The notes under the pieces are model-generated. The model was not told where the DNA came from, ran no database searches, and saw nothing but the letters and a program-made list of their open reading frames with translations. From the NCBI RefSeq assembly GCF_901521055.1, contig NZ_CABEGA010000014.1:1-64000 (forward strand): a stretch of 64,000 bases of DNA, read 5' to 3'. The translations under genes and the position numbers were made by a program. Numbering within the stretch: position 1 is the stretch's first letter; every line of letters starts with the position of its first letter. Below, piece by piece: positions 37,576 to 46,765 of the stretch. Origin of the DNA: Cellulomonas hominis. GTDB taxonomy: Bacteria > Actinomycetota > Actinomycetes > Actinomycetales > Cellulomonadaceae.

Positions 37576-38271
37576 TCAGCGGGCGTCGAGCAGCACCCAG
37601 ATGGCGCGCGCGGCGAGCTCGCCGAGCTCGACGGGCCGGGGCTCGGCGGTGCCGTCGGGCGGCAGCACGCGCACCGCCGTCATCCCGGCGAAGTCGCGGC
37701 GCTCCACGACCTCCACGCGGGCGTCCAGGACCACCCCCACGGACGCGAGGTACCGCAGCAGCCCCGGGTCGGCGTCGGAGATGCGGGCGACCCGGCCCGC
37801 GCCCTCCGCCAGCTCCCACAGCATGTCCGCCGCCGGCGCGGGGACCGTGCCGTCCGGGGCGGGGATGGGGTCGCCGTGCGGGTCGCGGGTCGGGTGGCCC
37901 AGGCGGGCGTCGATGCGCTCGACCATGAGGTCCGAGACCGCGTGCTCCAGGACCTCGGCCTCGTCGTGCACCTCGTCCCACGCGTAGCCGAGCTCGCTGA
38001 CCAGGAACGTCTCGATCAGCCGGTGCCGGCGCACGACCTGCACGGCGTGCCGGACCCCCTCGTCGGTGAGCGTGATCGCCGCGTAGGGCGCGTGCTCGAC
38101 GAGCCCCTGGTCGGCCAGCCGGCGGACCGTCTCGGACACGGTGGAGGCACCGACGCCGAGCCGCTCGGCCAGCATCTTGGTGGTCACCGGGGCGGTCGAC
38201 CACTCGCGGGCCGTCCAGATCACCTTGAGGTAGTCCTGGGCGACGGCCGTCAGGTCACTGGTCTCGCTCAC
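37576..38271 (-). CDS. DtxR-family metal-dependent transcriptional regulator
   Basis: 231 residues. An N-terminal winged helix (~1-65, KMLAERLGVGASTVSETVRR) is followed by the metal-binding dimerisation domain with the pattern HRLIETFLVSELGYAWDEVH, EAEVLEHAVSD and MVERIDARLGHPTRDPHGDP. A C-terminal FeoA/SH3-like domain is also visible (VARISDADPGLLRYLASVGV). Three domains fit the IdeR/DtxR or long MntR group (iron or manganese response); the metal cannot be assigned. GTG start at 38271. No obvious metal transporter adjoins it. Confidence 0.92.
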   Translation of the reverse strand: MSETSDLTAVAQDYLKVIWTAREWSTAPVTTKMLAERLGVGASTVSETVRRLADQGLVEHAPYAAITLTDEGVRHAVQVVRRHRLIETFLVSELGYAWDEVHDEAEVLEHAVSDLMVERIDARLGHPTRDPHGDPIPAPDGTVPAPAADMLWELAEGAGRVARISDADPGLLRYLASVGVVLDARVEVVERRDFAGMTAVRVLPPDGTAEPRPVELGELAARAIWVLLDAR

Positions 38272-38306
38272 GCCCCCAGGGTAGGCGCGCGGCGGGTCGG
38301 GGCGGC

Positions 38307-38375
38307 CCGAGGTCGTCACTCCCGCACGAGGTCGTCCCCGGGACTGACGACCTCGTGCGCAGGTGACGACCTCGG
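38307..38375. repeat. Dispersed nested palindrome, family A, copy 3
   Basis: CGAGGTCGTCACTCC, CACGAGGTCGTC, GACGACCTCGTG and TGACGACCTCG in the same order as the other copies. It lies between the divergent DtxR-type regulator and alpha/beta-hydrolase genes, so it occupies their promoter region. Confidence 0.85.
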
Positions 38376-38452
38376 CGGGCGGAGGCCGGGGCTGTGGTAC
38401 GAATCGCTGGCGGCCGTCGCGCGGACGGCCCGACAGCCGACGGAGGACGCCC

Positions 38453-40264
38453 GTGGACGCCGACCGACCCGCGCCCTCGCCGAGCCCCGCGCCGGCCCGG
38501 ACGTCCGCGCCGAGGCCCGCGCCCGCGCCGAGCCCCGCGACCTCGCCGAGCCCCGCGGGCCGCGTCGTCGCCCTCGCCCGCCGCGCCGGCGCCCCGGTCG
38601 GGCACTGGTTCGCCCGCCGGGAGCTGTCCTGGTCCGGCATGCTCGGCGCGCTCGTCGGGCTCGCGGCGGCGATGACGCCCTCGCTCCTCCCCCGGCCGAC
38701 GCTGTACCTCGGGCTGATCGCCGGCGTGGGGGCGGTCGTCGGGTACGGGGTCGGGGTGCTCGTCGCGTGGGTGGTCCGCCGCACGGGGCTGCCCCTGCCG
38801 CCGCCGCGGGCCCGACGCGTCGCCTGGCGGGTGCTCGCCTGGGCGGGGCCGGTGCTCGCGGTCGTGGTCGTGGCGGTCGGGGCGCAGTGGCAGGACGACG
38901 TGCGGGCGCTGGTCGGTGAGCCGCGGCGGACGTCGGCGGCGGTGCTGGTCGGGCTCATCGCCCTGGTCGTGGGGCTGGCGCTGCTGGCCCTGGCCCGCGC
39001 CCTGCGCCGGGTGTCGCAGCGGGTGGCGCGCCTGCTGGGTCGCTGGGTGCCCGCGCCGGTGGCGTCGCTCGCGGGCGTGGTCGTCACCGCCCTGCTCGTG
39101 TACTGGCTCGCGGCGGGGGTGCTGTTCCGGGTCGTGGTGGACGTCGCCGACTCGGTGTACGCGGGGACGAACTCCGAGACCGCCGCGGGCGTCGAGCCCG
39201 TCACGTCACCGCTGCGCTCCGGGTCGCCGGACTCGGCGGTGCCGTGGGACTCCCTCGGCCTGCACGGCCGCTCCTTCGTGGCCGGCGGACCGACGCCGGA
39301 CGAGATCACCGAGGCCACCGGCGATCCCGCGGTCGAGCCCGTCCGCGTCTACGTCGGCCTGGACTCGGCGGACGACGCGAGCGAGCGGGCGGCGCTGGTG
39401 GTCGAGGAGCTGGAGCGCACCGGGGCGTTCGACCGGTCGGTGCTCGTGGTCGCGGGCGCCACCGGCACCGGGTGGACGGAGCCGCAGCAGATGGCCGCGC
39501 TGGAGTACCTGTGGGCCGGGGACACCGCGATCGCGACCATGCAGTACTCCTACCTGCCGAGCTGGATCTCGTTCCTGGTCGACGCCGACCGGGCGTCCGA
39601 GGCGGGGCGCGAGCTGTTCGACGCGGTGCACGCCCGGTGGTCGGAGCTGCCCGAGGACGACCGCCCGCGGCTGGTGTCGTACGGGCTCAGCCTCGGGTCG
39701 TTCGCGGCGCAGGCCGCCTTCGGCTCGGTCGGCGACCTCACGAGCCGGGTCGACGGTGCGCTCTACGTCGGCACCCCGAGCTTCACGCCGCTGTGGCGGA
39801 CGATCACCGACGGCCGCGACACCGGGAGCCCGGAGTGGCAGCCCGTCGTCGACGACGGCGAGACGGTCCGGTTCGGCGCGGACGCCGCCGACCTCGCGGC
39901 CCCGGGCACCGACTGGGACGCGCCGCGGGTCGCGTACCTGCAGCACGCCAGCGACCCCGTCGTCTGGTGGTCGTGGGACCTGATCACGCGGCAGCCCGAC
40001 TGGCTCGCGGAGCCGCGCGGCCCGGACGTCTCCGGCCGCGTGCGGTGGTTCCCCGTCATCACGTGGGTGCAGGTGACGGTCGACCAGTTCTTCGGCGTGA
40101 GCGTGCCCGACGGCCACGGCCACAACTACGCCAGCCAGGTGGTCGGTGCCTGGGCGGACGTCACGGAGCCGCCCGGCTGGACCGCGCAGGAGCTCGCCGC
40201 CCTCCGGGCCCTGATCGACGAGTCCCTGACGCTCCCCACGCTCCCCGGCTCGACGGTCGGCTGA
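38453..40264 (+). CDS. Membrane alpha/beta-hydrolase family protein (Abhydrolase_9 type)
   Basis: 603 residues. A Pro/Ala-rich start (~45) is followed by about five membrane helices (LVGLAAAMTPSLLPRPTLYL, GVVVTALLVYWLAAGVLF) and an extracytoplasmic hydrolase domain. The nucleophile elbow is GLSLG in VSYGLSLGSFAAQ (~411), with a later Asp/His pair suggested by HASDPVVWWSW and GHGHNYAS. Family members of mycobacteria and relatives are uncharacterised, possibly acting on lipids or the envelope. GGAGG precedes the GTG at 38453. Confidence 0.88.
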   Translation: MDADRPAPSPSPAPARTSAPRPAPAPSPATSPSPAGRVVALARRAGAPVGHWFARRELSWSGMLGALVGLAAAMTPSLLPRPTLYLGLIAGVGAVVGYGVGVLVAWVVRRTGLPLPPPRARRVAWRVLAWAGPVLAVVVVAVGAQWQDDVRALVGEPRRTSAAVLVGLIALVVGLALLALARALRRVSQRVARLLGRWVPAPVASLAGVVVTALLVYWLAAGVLFRVVVDVADSVYAGTNSETAAGVEPVTSPLRSGSPDSAVPWDSLGLHGRSFVAGGPTPDEITEATGDPAVEPVRVYVGLDSADDASERAALVVEELERTGAFDRSVLVVAGATGTGWTEPQQMAALEYLWAGDTAIATMQYSYLPSWISFLVDADRASEAGRELFDAVHARWSELPEDDRPRLVSYGLSLGSFAAQAAFGSVGDLTSRVDGALYVGTPSFTPLWRTITDGRDTGSPEWQPVVDDGETVRFGADAADLAAPGTDWDAPRVAYLQHASDPVVWWSWDLITRQPDWLAEPRGPDVSGRVRWFPVITWVQVTVDQFFGVSVPDGHGHNYASQVVGAWADVTEPPGWTAQELAALRALIDESLTLPTLPGSTVG

Positions 40265-40278
40265 CCGCGTCGTCGCGC

Positions 40279-40350
40279 CGAGGTCGGCAGTCGCGGGTCG
40301 GGCTCGGCACCTCGGGGTGCCGACCCGGGCCGCGGAGTGCCGACCTCGGC
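40279..40350. repeat. Dispersed palindrome, family B, copy 2
   Basis: Outer arms CCGAGGTCGGCA and TGCCGACCTCGG, with inner GGCTCGGCACCTC and GGGTGCCGACC. It lies between two converging genes, 14 nt after the hydrolase stop, and probably also works as a transcription terminator here. Confidence 0.8.
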
Positions 40351-40357
40351 GGGCGGG

Positions 40358-41134
40358 TCAGCCCTCAGCGTCGCGCCAGCGGACCCACTGCTCGACCAGC
40401 GAGAGGTCGTAGTCCGGGCCGCTGACGCCGACCGTGAACAGCGTGACGCCCGCGGCCACCAGCGGGGCGGCCACCTCGTCCGGGGACGCCGAGACGCCCA
40501 CGCTGCGCTCGACCAGGGTCGCGGTGTCACGGCCGACCGCGGCACCGTGCTCGTCGAGGATCGCGCTCTTGCGCGTGAGGGTGTCCAGGTCGCCGAACGA
40601 GTGCCAGGCGTCGGCGTGCTCCGCCACGACCCGCAGCGTCTTCTTCTCCCCGCCGCCGCCGATCAGCACCGGGATGTCCCGCGTGGGCGCGGGGTTGCCC
40701 GCCGCCAGCCGCGCCTTGATCCGCGGGAGCGCCTCGGCCAGCTCGGCGATGCGGGACCCCGCGGTGCCGAACTCGTAGCCGAACCGGTCGTAGTCCTTCT
40801 CGAACCAGCCCGCCCCGATGCCGAGGATCAGCCGTCCCCCGCTGATGTGGTCGACGGTGCGGGCCATGTCCGCCAGCAGCTCGGGGTTCCGGTAGGAGTT
40901 GCACGTCACCAGCGCGCCGATCTCGACGCGGCTGGTCTGCTCCGCCCAGGCGCCCAGCATGGTCCAGCACTCGAAGTGCTTGCCGTCGGGGTCGCCGCTC
41001 AGCGGGAAGAAGTGGTCCCAGTTGAAGATGACGTCGACGCCCAGGTCCTCCGCGCGCCGGACGGCGTCGCGGATCTGCGGGTAGTCGGCGTGCTGCGGCT
41101 GGATCTGGACTCCGATGCGGAGGGGGCGCGTCAT
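40358..41134 (-). CDS. F420-dependent LLM-class oxidoreductase (TIGR03560-like)
   Basis: 258 residues. It starts MTRPLRIGVQIQPQHADYP and contains VDVIFNWDHFFPLSGDPDG, GALVTCNSYRNPELLADMAR and SGGRLILGIGAGWFEKDY, the pattern of F420-binding luciferase-like enzymes of actinobacteria. The reaction is unknown. Its ATG is divergent from the HMG-CoA reductase gene with 135 nt between. Confidence 0.88.
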   Translation of the reverse strand: MTRPLRIGVQIQPQHADYPQIRDAVRRAEDLGVDVIFNWDHFFPLSGDPDGKHFECWTMLGAWAEQTSRVEIGALVTCNSYRNPELLADMARTVDHISGGRLILGIGAGWFEKDYDRFGYEFGTAGSRIAELAEALPRIKARLAAGNPAPTRDIPVLIGGGGEKKTLRVVAEHADAWHSFGDLDTLTRKSAILDEHGAAVGRDTATLVERSVGVSASPDEVAAPLVAAGVTLFTVGVSGPDYDLSLVEQWVRWRDAEG

Positions 41135-41269
41135 GCGGCACACGGTACGTCCGGCCGTGGCCGTGCGCAGGCACGACGTCCGCCGGTCGGACGGTCCCGG
41201 GCGGCGGCGTCTACGCTGACGGCTGCGCCGACCCGGCGCTCCCACGCCTGCCGACCCCCGGAGGTCCCC

Positions 41270-42325
41270 ATGTCCGCCGCCGCCGACGCGTCCGCGCCCG
41301 TCCCCCTGCGCTGGGTCGGCCCCGTGCGGCTGAGCGGCAACGTGATGACGGGCGAGACGGAGGTGCCGCTCGCCACGTACGAGTCGCCGCTGTGGCCGTC
41401 GGTCCGGCGGGGCGCGCGGCTGTCGACGATGGTCGAGGGCGGCATCCGGGCGACGCTGGTGGACGAGCGGATGTCTCGGTCGGTTCTGCTGGAGGCCGAC
41501 GACGCCGGTGTCGCGCTGGCGGCGGTGCAGTACCTGACCGCGCACCGGGCCGACCTCGAGGCGGTCGTGTCGACCACCAGCCGGTTCGCGCGGCTGATCG
41601 ACCTGCACTTCCAGATCGCCGGGAACCTGCTGTTCGTGCGGTTCGAGCTGAGCACCGGCGACGCGTCCGGCCACAACATGGTGACGAACGCCGCCGAGAA
41701 GCTGATGGACCACGTCCTGGCGACCGTCCCCGGGTTGCGGTACGGGTCGATCTCCGGGAACTACTGCTCGGACAAGAAGGCCACGGCCGTGAACGGCATC
41801 CTCGGCCGCGGCAAGAACGTCGTCACCGAGATCGTCATCCCCCGCCGGCTGGTCGAGCGGTTCCTGCACACGACGCCCGAGGCGGTCGTGCAGCTGAACA
41901 TCCGCAAGAACCTCATCGGCACGATGCTCGCGGGCGGGCTGCGTTCGGCGAACGCGCACTACGCGAACATGCTGCTGGCGTTCTACCTGGCGACCGGCCA
42001 GGACGCGGCGAACATCGTCGAGGGCTCCCAGGGGCTCACCCACGCCGAGGTCCGCGACGGCGACCTGTACTTCTCGTGCACCCTGCCGAACCTCGTGGTC
42101 GGCACGGTCGGCAACGGCAAGGGCCTGGACTTCGTCGAGGAGAACCTCACGCGGCTCGGCTGCCGCGAGGACCGGGAGCCCGGGGCGAACGCGCGGCGGC
42201 TCGCGGTGCTGTGCGCGGCGACGGTCCTGTGCGGGGAGCTGTCGCTGATGGCGGCGCAGACCAACCCCGGCGAGCTCATGGCGGCGCACCTGAAGCTGGA
42301 GCGCGGGAGCACGACGCAGGGCTGA
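41270..42325 (+). CDS. Hydroxymethylglutaryl-CoA reductase, compact class I-like
   Basis: 351 residues. It reduces HMG-CoA to mevalonate or runs in reverse. The four catalytic residues of class I enzymes are recognisable: Glu in PLATYESPL, Lys in GNYCSDKKATAVNG, Asp in ATGQDAANIV and His in ELMAAHLKLE. The nucleotide motif DAMGMN has become DASGHN, and the usual ENVIGYMP segment is missing because the protein starts at about that point. GGAGGT precedes the ATG. HMG-CoA synthase follows on the same strand, but no mevalonate kinase or decarboxylase gene is near. Confidence 0.88.
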   Translation: MSAAADASAPVPLRWVGPVRLSGNVMTGETEVPLATYESPLWPSVRRGARLSTMVEGGIRATLVDERMSRSVLLEADDAGVALAAVQYLTAHRADLEAVVSTTSRFARLIDLHFQIAGNLLFVRFELSTGDASGHNMVTNAAEKLMDHVLATVPGLRYGSISGNYCSDKKATAVNGILGRGKNVVTEIVIPRRLVERFLHTTPEAVVQLNIRKNLIGTMLAGGLRSANAHYANMLLAFYLATGQDAANIVEGSQGLTHAEVRDGDLYFSCTLPNLVVGTVGNGKGLDFVEENLTRLGCREDREPGANARRLAVLCAATVLCGELSLMAAQTNPGELMAAHLKLERGSTTQG

Positions 42326-42421
42326 CCGCGCGCCCCGGCGCACGTGACCGCTTTCACGAACGGGAAGAATCCGGGCACCGGAGGCGTTCCGTGAGAGGCG
42401 CGTGAAGAGTCGTCGACCGCC

Positions 42422-42451
42422 GTTGGTCGGCGATCACGCGCGGGGCTACAG
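42422..42451 (+). promoter_or_regulatory. Possible promoter of the HMG-CoA synthase gene
   Basis: TTGGTC (42422) and TACAGT (42446) with an 18-nt spacer in the 234-nt gap before the synthase gene. The rest of that gap shows nothing recognisable apart from a short GC-rich leader. Confidence 0.35.
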
Positions 42452-42559
42452 TCGTCCGGGCCTCGCGTGGCCGCCGACGTCGGCGGCCGCCTCCCGGGGC
42501 CCGTCGGCCCGGGTCACCGCCTGCGGACGACGCCCAGCCGGAGAGGATCCCACCCCGAC

Positions 42560-43759
42560 ATGCAGCTCGGCATCGACGACCTGGCCTTCGCGACCGCGGA
42601 CCGGTACCTCGACCTGGCGAACCTCGCCCCGGTGCACGGCGTCGAGGTCGCCAAGTACACGGTCGGCCTCGGCCAGGACCGGATGAGCGTGTGCGCGCCC
42701 GACGAGGACGTCGTGACCCTCGCCGCCGCCGCCGCGCTGCCCCTCGTGGAGGACCTGGACGAGGACGGGATCGCGTCCATCCGGACCGTGCTGCTGGCCA
42801 CCGAGTCCGGCATCGACCAGTCGAAGTCGGCCGGCGTGTACGTGCACCGGCTGCTCGGCCTGTCCCCCGCCGCGCGCGTCGTCGAGCTGAAGCAGGCCTG
42901 CTACGCCGGCACGTCCGCGCTGCAGATGGCACTGGCGCTCGTCGCGCGGAACCCCGAGCAGAAGGTGCTCGTGATCTGCTCCGACGTCGCCCGGTACGAC
43001 GTCGGGTCCTCGGGCGAGCCGACCCAGGGCTGCGGCGCCGTCGCGATGCTCGTCACCGCGGACCCCCGCCTCGTCGCGATCGAGCCGCTCTCCGGGCTGC
43101 ACACCTCCGACGTCATGGACTTCTGGCGGCCGAACTACCGGACCACCGCCGTGGTCGACGGCCGGCTGTCGATCCGCGCGTACACCGACTCCCTCACCGG
43201 CGCCTGGCAGGACCTGCAGGCGCAGGGCGGCCCCGCGTTCGGCGACATCGACGCGTTCGTCTACCACCAGCCGTTCACCAAGATGGCGACGAAGGCCCAC
43301 GCGCACCTCACCCGGATCGCGGGGGCGCCGCGGGACGCCGCGGTGATGGAGGCGCAGATCGCCGACACCCTGCGGTACAACCGCGAGATCGGGAACTCCT
43401 ACACCGCGTCGATGTACATCGGGCTCGCGTCGCTGCTCGACCACGCGACCGAGGACCTGGCGGGCTCGCGCATCGGGTTCTTCAGCTACGGCTCCGGCGC
43501 CGTCGGCGAGATGTTCACCGGCGTCGTGCAGCCCGGCTACCGCACGCACCTGCGCGCCGCCGCCCACCGCCGCCTGATCGACGAGCGGGTCGAGGTGACG
43601 CACCCGGAGTACCTGGAGATCGTCGCGCCGGTGAACCCGGTCGACGGCGGGGACCACACGATCGCGCCCGTGACCCGGAACCCGTTCCGGATGAGCGCGA
43701 TCACCGGGCACCAGCGGGTGTACGAGCGCACGGCCGCCGCGGACGCCGCCGTCGCCTGA
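42560..43759 (+). CDS. Hydroxymethylglutaryl-CoA synthase
   Basis: 399 residues. It condenses acetyl-CoA with acetoacetyl-CoA. The thiolase-fold catalytic triad is visible: Glu in TVLLATESGIDQSKSAG, Cys in ELKQACYAGTSALQ (~115) and His in FVYHQPFTKM (~235). It starts MQLGIDDLAFATADRYLDL like bacterial MvaS. ATG at 42560 has GAGAGG upstream. It forms an isolated mevalonate-producing pair with the reductase gene. Confidence 0.93.
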   Translation: MQLGIDDLAFATADRYLDLANLAPVHGVEVAKYTVGLGQDRMSVCAPDEDVVTLAAAAALPLVEDLDEDGIASIRTVLLATESGIDQSKSAGVYVHRLLGLSPAARVVELKQACYAGTSALQMALALVARNPEQKVLVICSDVARYDVGSSGEPTQGCGAVAMLVTADPRLVAIEPLSGLHTSDVMDFWRPNYRTTAVVDGRLSIRAYTDSLTGAWQDLQAQGGPAFGDIDAFVYHQPFTKMATKAHAHLTRIAGAPRDAAVMEAQIADTLRYNREIGNSYTASMYIGLASLLDHATEDLAGSRIGFFSYGSGAVGEMFTGVVQPGYRTHLRAAAHRRLIDERVEVTHPEYLEIVAPVNPVDGGDHTIAPVTRNPFRMSAITGHQRVYERTAAADAAVA

Positions 43760-43779
43760 CGCCGGGCGGCGAACCGGAC

Positions 43780-45594
43780 CTACTGGTACGTCACCAGGTC
43801 CGGGACCGGCTGCACGGAGTACGTCTGCACGGGGTCCAGCATCGGCAGGTCCTCGTCGTAGAAGTTCTTCCAGCCCCAGTGCACGTCGGGCGCGCCCTGG
43901 CGCAGCGTCGCCCAGGTCCCGGCCTTCGCGGGCTGCGAGCCCTGCCCGTCGGCGTGGATGATCGTCGCGAGCTCGTCGTGGCTCGTGTCGAGGCGCTCGC
44001 GCTCGGTGATCATCCGCAGCGAGAACTGGTGCAGCAGGAACATCTTCTGCGGCAGCTGCCGCTCCCGCGTGAACTGCGCGAGCCACGCGGCGGTGGCGTT
44101 GACCTCGTCGACGCCGACCGAGCCGATCTGCCGCAGGTGCACCTGGTCGGGCTGCAGCCGCCACTCCGGGTCGAGCGCGAGGCCGACGTGCGGGTACGCG
44201 AGCAGGTCGGCGTACCGCTGCGCCTGCGTGACGAAGTCCGTGCGGCCGGGCTGCAGGTCGATGACGACCGCCATGCCGGCGGCGCCCGCGGCCTCGACGA
44301 GCGGGCGGAGCTCCTCGACGGAGCGCCCGCGCGAGTAGGAGCCGTCCGGCTCCGGGCCGGCCGACGCCACTGTCGCGATGATCTCCAGCGTCGGCACGAC
44401 GGTGTCCGTGGTGAGCGGGACGTACGGGGCCGCGGTCTGCTGCGCCCGGGCGATGGTCGACGGCACGTCCTGCTCCCCCAGCACGCCGAGCGCCGGGGTG
44501 CCCGGCGTCCCGTACAGCGCGACGTACCGCTTGCCCGTCAGGCCGGTGGACGTGTCCGGGAACACGAGCTGCCCGCCGCCCGGCAGCTGCGTGCCGGTGA
44601 CCGCCGACGCCAGCCGGGGCGCCAGCACCTCGGCCGCGCCGAACGACGCGCCCACCGCGACGACGCTCCGCACGCCGGTGAGGGCCTGCACGGAAGCCGC
44701 CGTGGCGCGCGGGTCGCCGGTGGGCACGTCGACGAGCGGCAGCCCCGCCGCCCGGGCGGTGGCGGCGGCGACCGCGGCGGCGGCCGGGTCGGTGGCGGCG
44801 ACGTCGAGGAGCAGCGCGGCGCCGTCCGGGGCGTCCGCGGGCTCGACGCCCACGCCGTCGCCGAGCCCGGGCTCACCGTCGCCGTCGCCGGGGGCGGCGG
44901 AGGGGTCGCCGGTCGCGCGCCCGGTCGACCGGTCCCCCGGGGTCGCGCTCGGCGCGGGCGTGGCGGCGGCCTCCGGGGCGACGGACAGCAGCGCGGGCTC
45001 CGGGCGCGCGAGCGCGACGACCGCGGCGACCAGTCCGTCCCCCGCCACGTCCTGCGCCGGGCCGAGCTCCACGCCGAGGTCCGCGAGCCCCGCCCCCGGG
45101 TCGTCGCCGTCGACGGGGTAGGCCCGCACGCCGTCCGGCAGGTCCGCACCGGGCCCGCCGAGCACCACCACGTGCTCCGTGCCGAGCCGCTCCAGCTCGT
45201 CGTCGAGCCCCTGCGCGCCCGCGAGCAGCAGCGGCGACCCGAGGGCCACGGCGGCGGAGGCGGCCGGCGCCACGAGCGCCGGGTCGGCGTCCTCGACGAG
45301 CACCGCGACCGGCGCCTCGTCGAACAGCGCCCCGCTGACCGCGAGCGCCGTGTCCGCCGCGGGCGCGCCCGGCACCACCGTGACGGGCGCGTCCGGCAGG
45401 GCGACCGCGGGACGCACGACCACCGGCGTGGGCGTCGGGTCCGGGCTGGGCGTCTCGGTGCTCCCGCCGGTGCAGGCCGCGAGCAGGCCGAGCGCCACCG
45501 CGGCGGCCAGGGCAGCGGTGCGGCGGAGCCTCGGACGCCCGTGCCGCACGGACGGGCGCGAGGGGCGGGACGAGGCAGCGGGCACGGCAGGCAC
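43780..45594 (-). CDS. Lipoprotein with cell-wall-binding (CWB2-like) region and C-terminal TIM-barrel-like domain
   Basis: 604 residues. A signal peptide ends in the lipobox LLAAC|TGGS, followed by a Ser/Pro/Thr-rich spacer. Residues ~55-330 alternate strand-helix units with phrases such as VAVLVEDADPALVAPAAS and LGTEHVVVLGGPGADLPD, reminiscent of cell-wall-binding type 2 repeats. A Pro/Asp/Gly-rich insert interrupts them. The C-terminal ~230 residues (AVVIDLQPGRTDFVTQAQRY, HVGLALDPEWRL, KMFLLHQFSLRMI) look like a glycosidase-type barrel of unknown specificity. GTG 45594 is preferred because GGAG lies just upstream. It is probably surface-anchored. Confidence 0.75.
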   Translation of the reverse strand: MPAVPAASSRPSRPSVRHGRPRLRRTAALAAAVALGLLAACTGGSTETPSPDPTPTPVVVRPAVALPDAPVTVVPGAPAADTALAVSGALFDEAPVAVLVEDADPALVAPAASAAVALGSPLLLAGAQGLDDELERLGTEHVVVLGGPGADLPDGVRAYPVDGDDPGAGLADLGVELGPAQDVAGDGLVAAVVALARPEPALLSVAPEAAATPAPSATPGDRSTGRATGDPSAAPGDGDGEPGLGDGVGVEPADAPDGAALLLDVAATDPAAAAVAAATARAAGLPLVDVPTGDPRATAASVQALTGVRSVVAVGASFGAAEVLAPRLASAVTGTQLPGGGQLVFPDTSTGLTGKRYVALYGTPGTPALGVLGEQDVPSTIARAQQTAAPYVPLTTDTVVPTLEIIATVASAGPEPDGSYSRGRSVEELRPLVEAAGAAGMAVVIDLQPGRTDFVTQAQRYADLLAYPHVGLALDPEWRLQPDQVHLRQIGSVGVDEVNATAAWLAQFTRERQLPQKMFLLHQFSLRMITERERLDTSHDELATIIHADGQGSQPAKAGTWATLRQGAPDVHWGWKNFYDEDLPMLDPVQTYSVQPVPDLVTYQ

Positions 45595-45690
45595 GGGTCT
45601 CCGGGGTCGAGGTCGGGGTCCCGGCCACTCTAGGCAGGGGCGGGGACACGCCGCGAGGCGCACGGGCGCCGCACGCGGGATGATCGGGGC

Positions 45691-46746
45691 ATGACACCGG
45701 GCCCCACCGACCAGGACCTCAGCACCGCCGGCGCGTACGTGACGGCCGGCACCGAGTTCGTCCGGGACCAGAACTACATCACCACCCGGATCACCGCGGA
45801 CGGCCGGGACGGCTACCCCGTCGAGCCCGGCCGGTACCGGCTCGTGGTCTCGCGCGCGTGCCCCTGGGCGAGCCGGGTCGTCATCGTCCGGCGGCTGCTC
45901 GGGCTGGAGGACGCGCTCAGCATGGGCGTGTGCGGACCGACGCACGACAAGCGGTCGTGGACGTTCGACCTAGACCCGGGCGGCGTCGACCCCGTGCTGG
46001 GCATCCCCCGGATCCAGGACGCCTACTTCGCGCGGTTCCCGGGCTACGAGCGCGGCATCACGGTCCCGGCGATCGTCGACGTGCCGACCGGCCAGGTGGT
46101 GACGAACGACTACGCGCAGATGACGCTCGACCTCGAGACCGAGTGGACCGCGCACCACCGCGACGGCGCTCCTGACCTGTACCCGGAGCACCTGCGCGAC
46201 GAGATCGACCAGGTCGCGCGCGCCGTGTTCACCGACGTCAACAACGGCGTCTACCGGTGCGGGTTCGCGGGCTCGCAGGAGTCCTACGACCGGGCGTACC
46301 GGCGGCTGTTCTCCCGCCTCGACCAGCTGAGCGAGCGGCTGGCCGGGCAGCGGTACCTGGTCGGGGACACGATCACCGAGGCGGACGTCCGGCTGTTCAC
46401 CACGCTGGTCCGGTTCGACGCGGTCTACCACGGGCACTTCAAGTGCAACCGGTCGAAGCTGACCGAGATGCCGGTGCTGTGGGCGTACGCGCGGGACCTG
46501 TTCCAGACGCCGGGCTTCGGGGACACCGTCGACTTCGACCACATCAAGCGGCACTACTACGTGGTGCAGCAGGACATCAACCCGACGCAGATCGTCCCCG
46601 GCGGCCCGGACCTGCGCGGCTGGCTGACCGAGCACGGCCGCGAGGCGCTCGGCGGCCGCCCGTTCGGCGACGGCACCCCGCCGCCCCCGGTGGCGCCCGA
46701 GGAGCGCGTCGACCCCGCGCACACGGCGGAGGCGATGGCGGGCTGA
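45691..46746 (+). CDS. Glutathionyl-hydroquinone-reductase-like GST family protein
   Basis: 351 residues. It belongs to the Xi/Ecm4-YqjG group: the redox motif is CPWA in VVSRACPWASRVVI, followed by SMGVCGPTHDKRSWTF and IQDAYFARFPGYERGITVPA, and the helical half contains NDYAQMTLDLETEW. These enzymes reduce thiol-conjugated hydroquinones. Actinobacteria normally use mycothiol, so the thiol partner here is an open question. It converges with the CatE-like dioxygenase gene, a context that fits quinone or catechol detoxification. Confidence 0.9.
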   Translation: MTPGPTDQDLSTAGAYVTAGTEFVRDQNYITTRITADGRDGYPVEPGRYRLVVSRACPWASRVVIVRRLLGLEDALSMGVCGPTHDKRSWTFDLDPGGVDPVLGIPRIQDAYFARFPGYERGITVPAIVDVPTGQVVTNDYAQMTLDLETEWTAHHRDGAPDLYPEHLRDEIDQVARAVFTDVNNGVYRCGFAGSQESYDRAYRRLFSRLDQLSERLAGQRYLVGDTITEADVRLFTTLVRFDAVYHGHFKCNRSKLTEMPVLWAYARDLFQTPGFGDTVDFDHIKRHYYVVQQDINPTQIVPGGPDLRGWLTEHGREALGGRPFGDGTPPPPVAPEERVDPAHTAEAMAG

Positions 46747-46765
46747 CGAGCCCGCGCGACCGCGC

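Noticed and set aside
41135-43759. Complete mevalonate gene cluster
   Set aside because: Neighbouring genes are an F420-type oxidoreductase and a lipoprotein. Only reductase and synthase are present.
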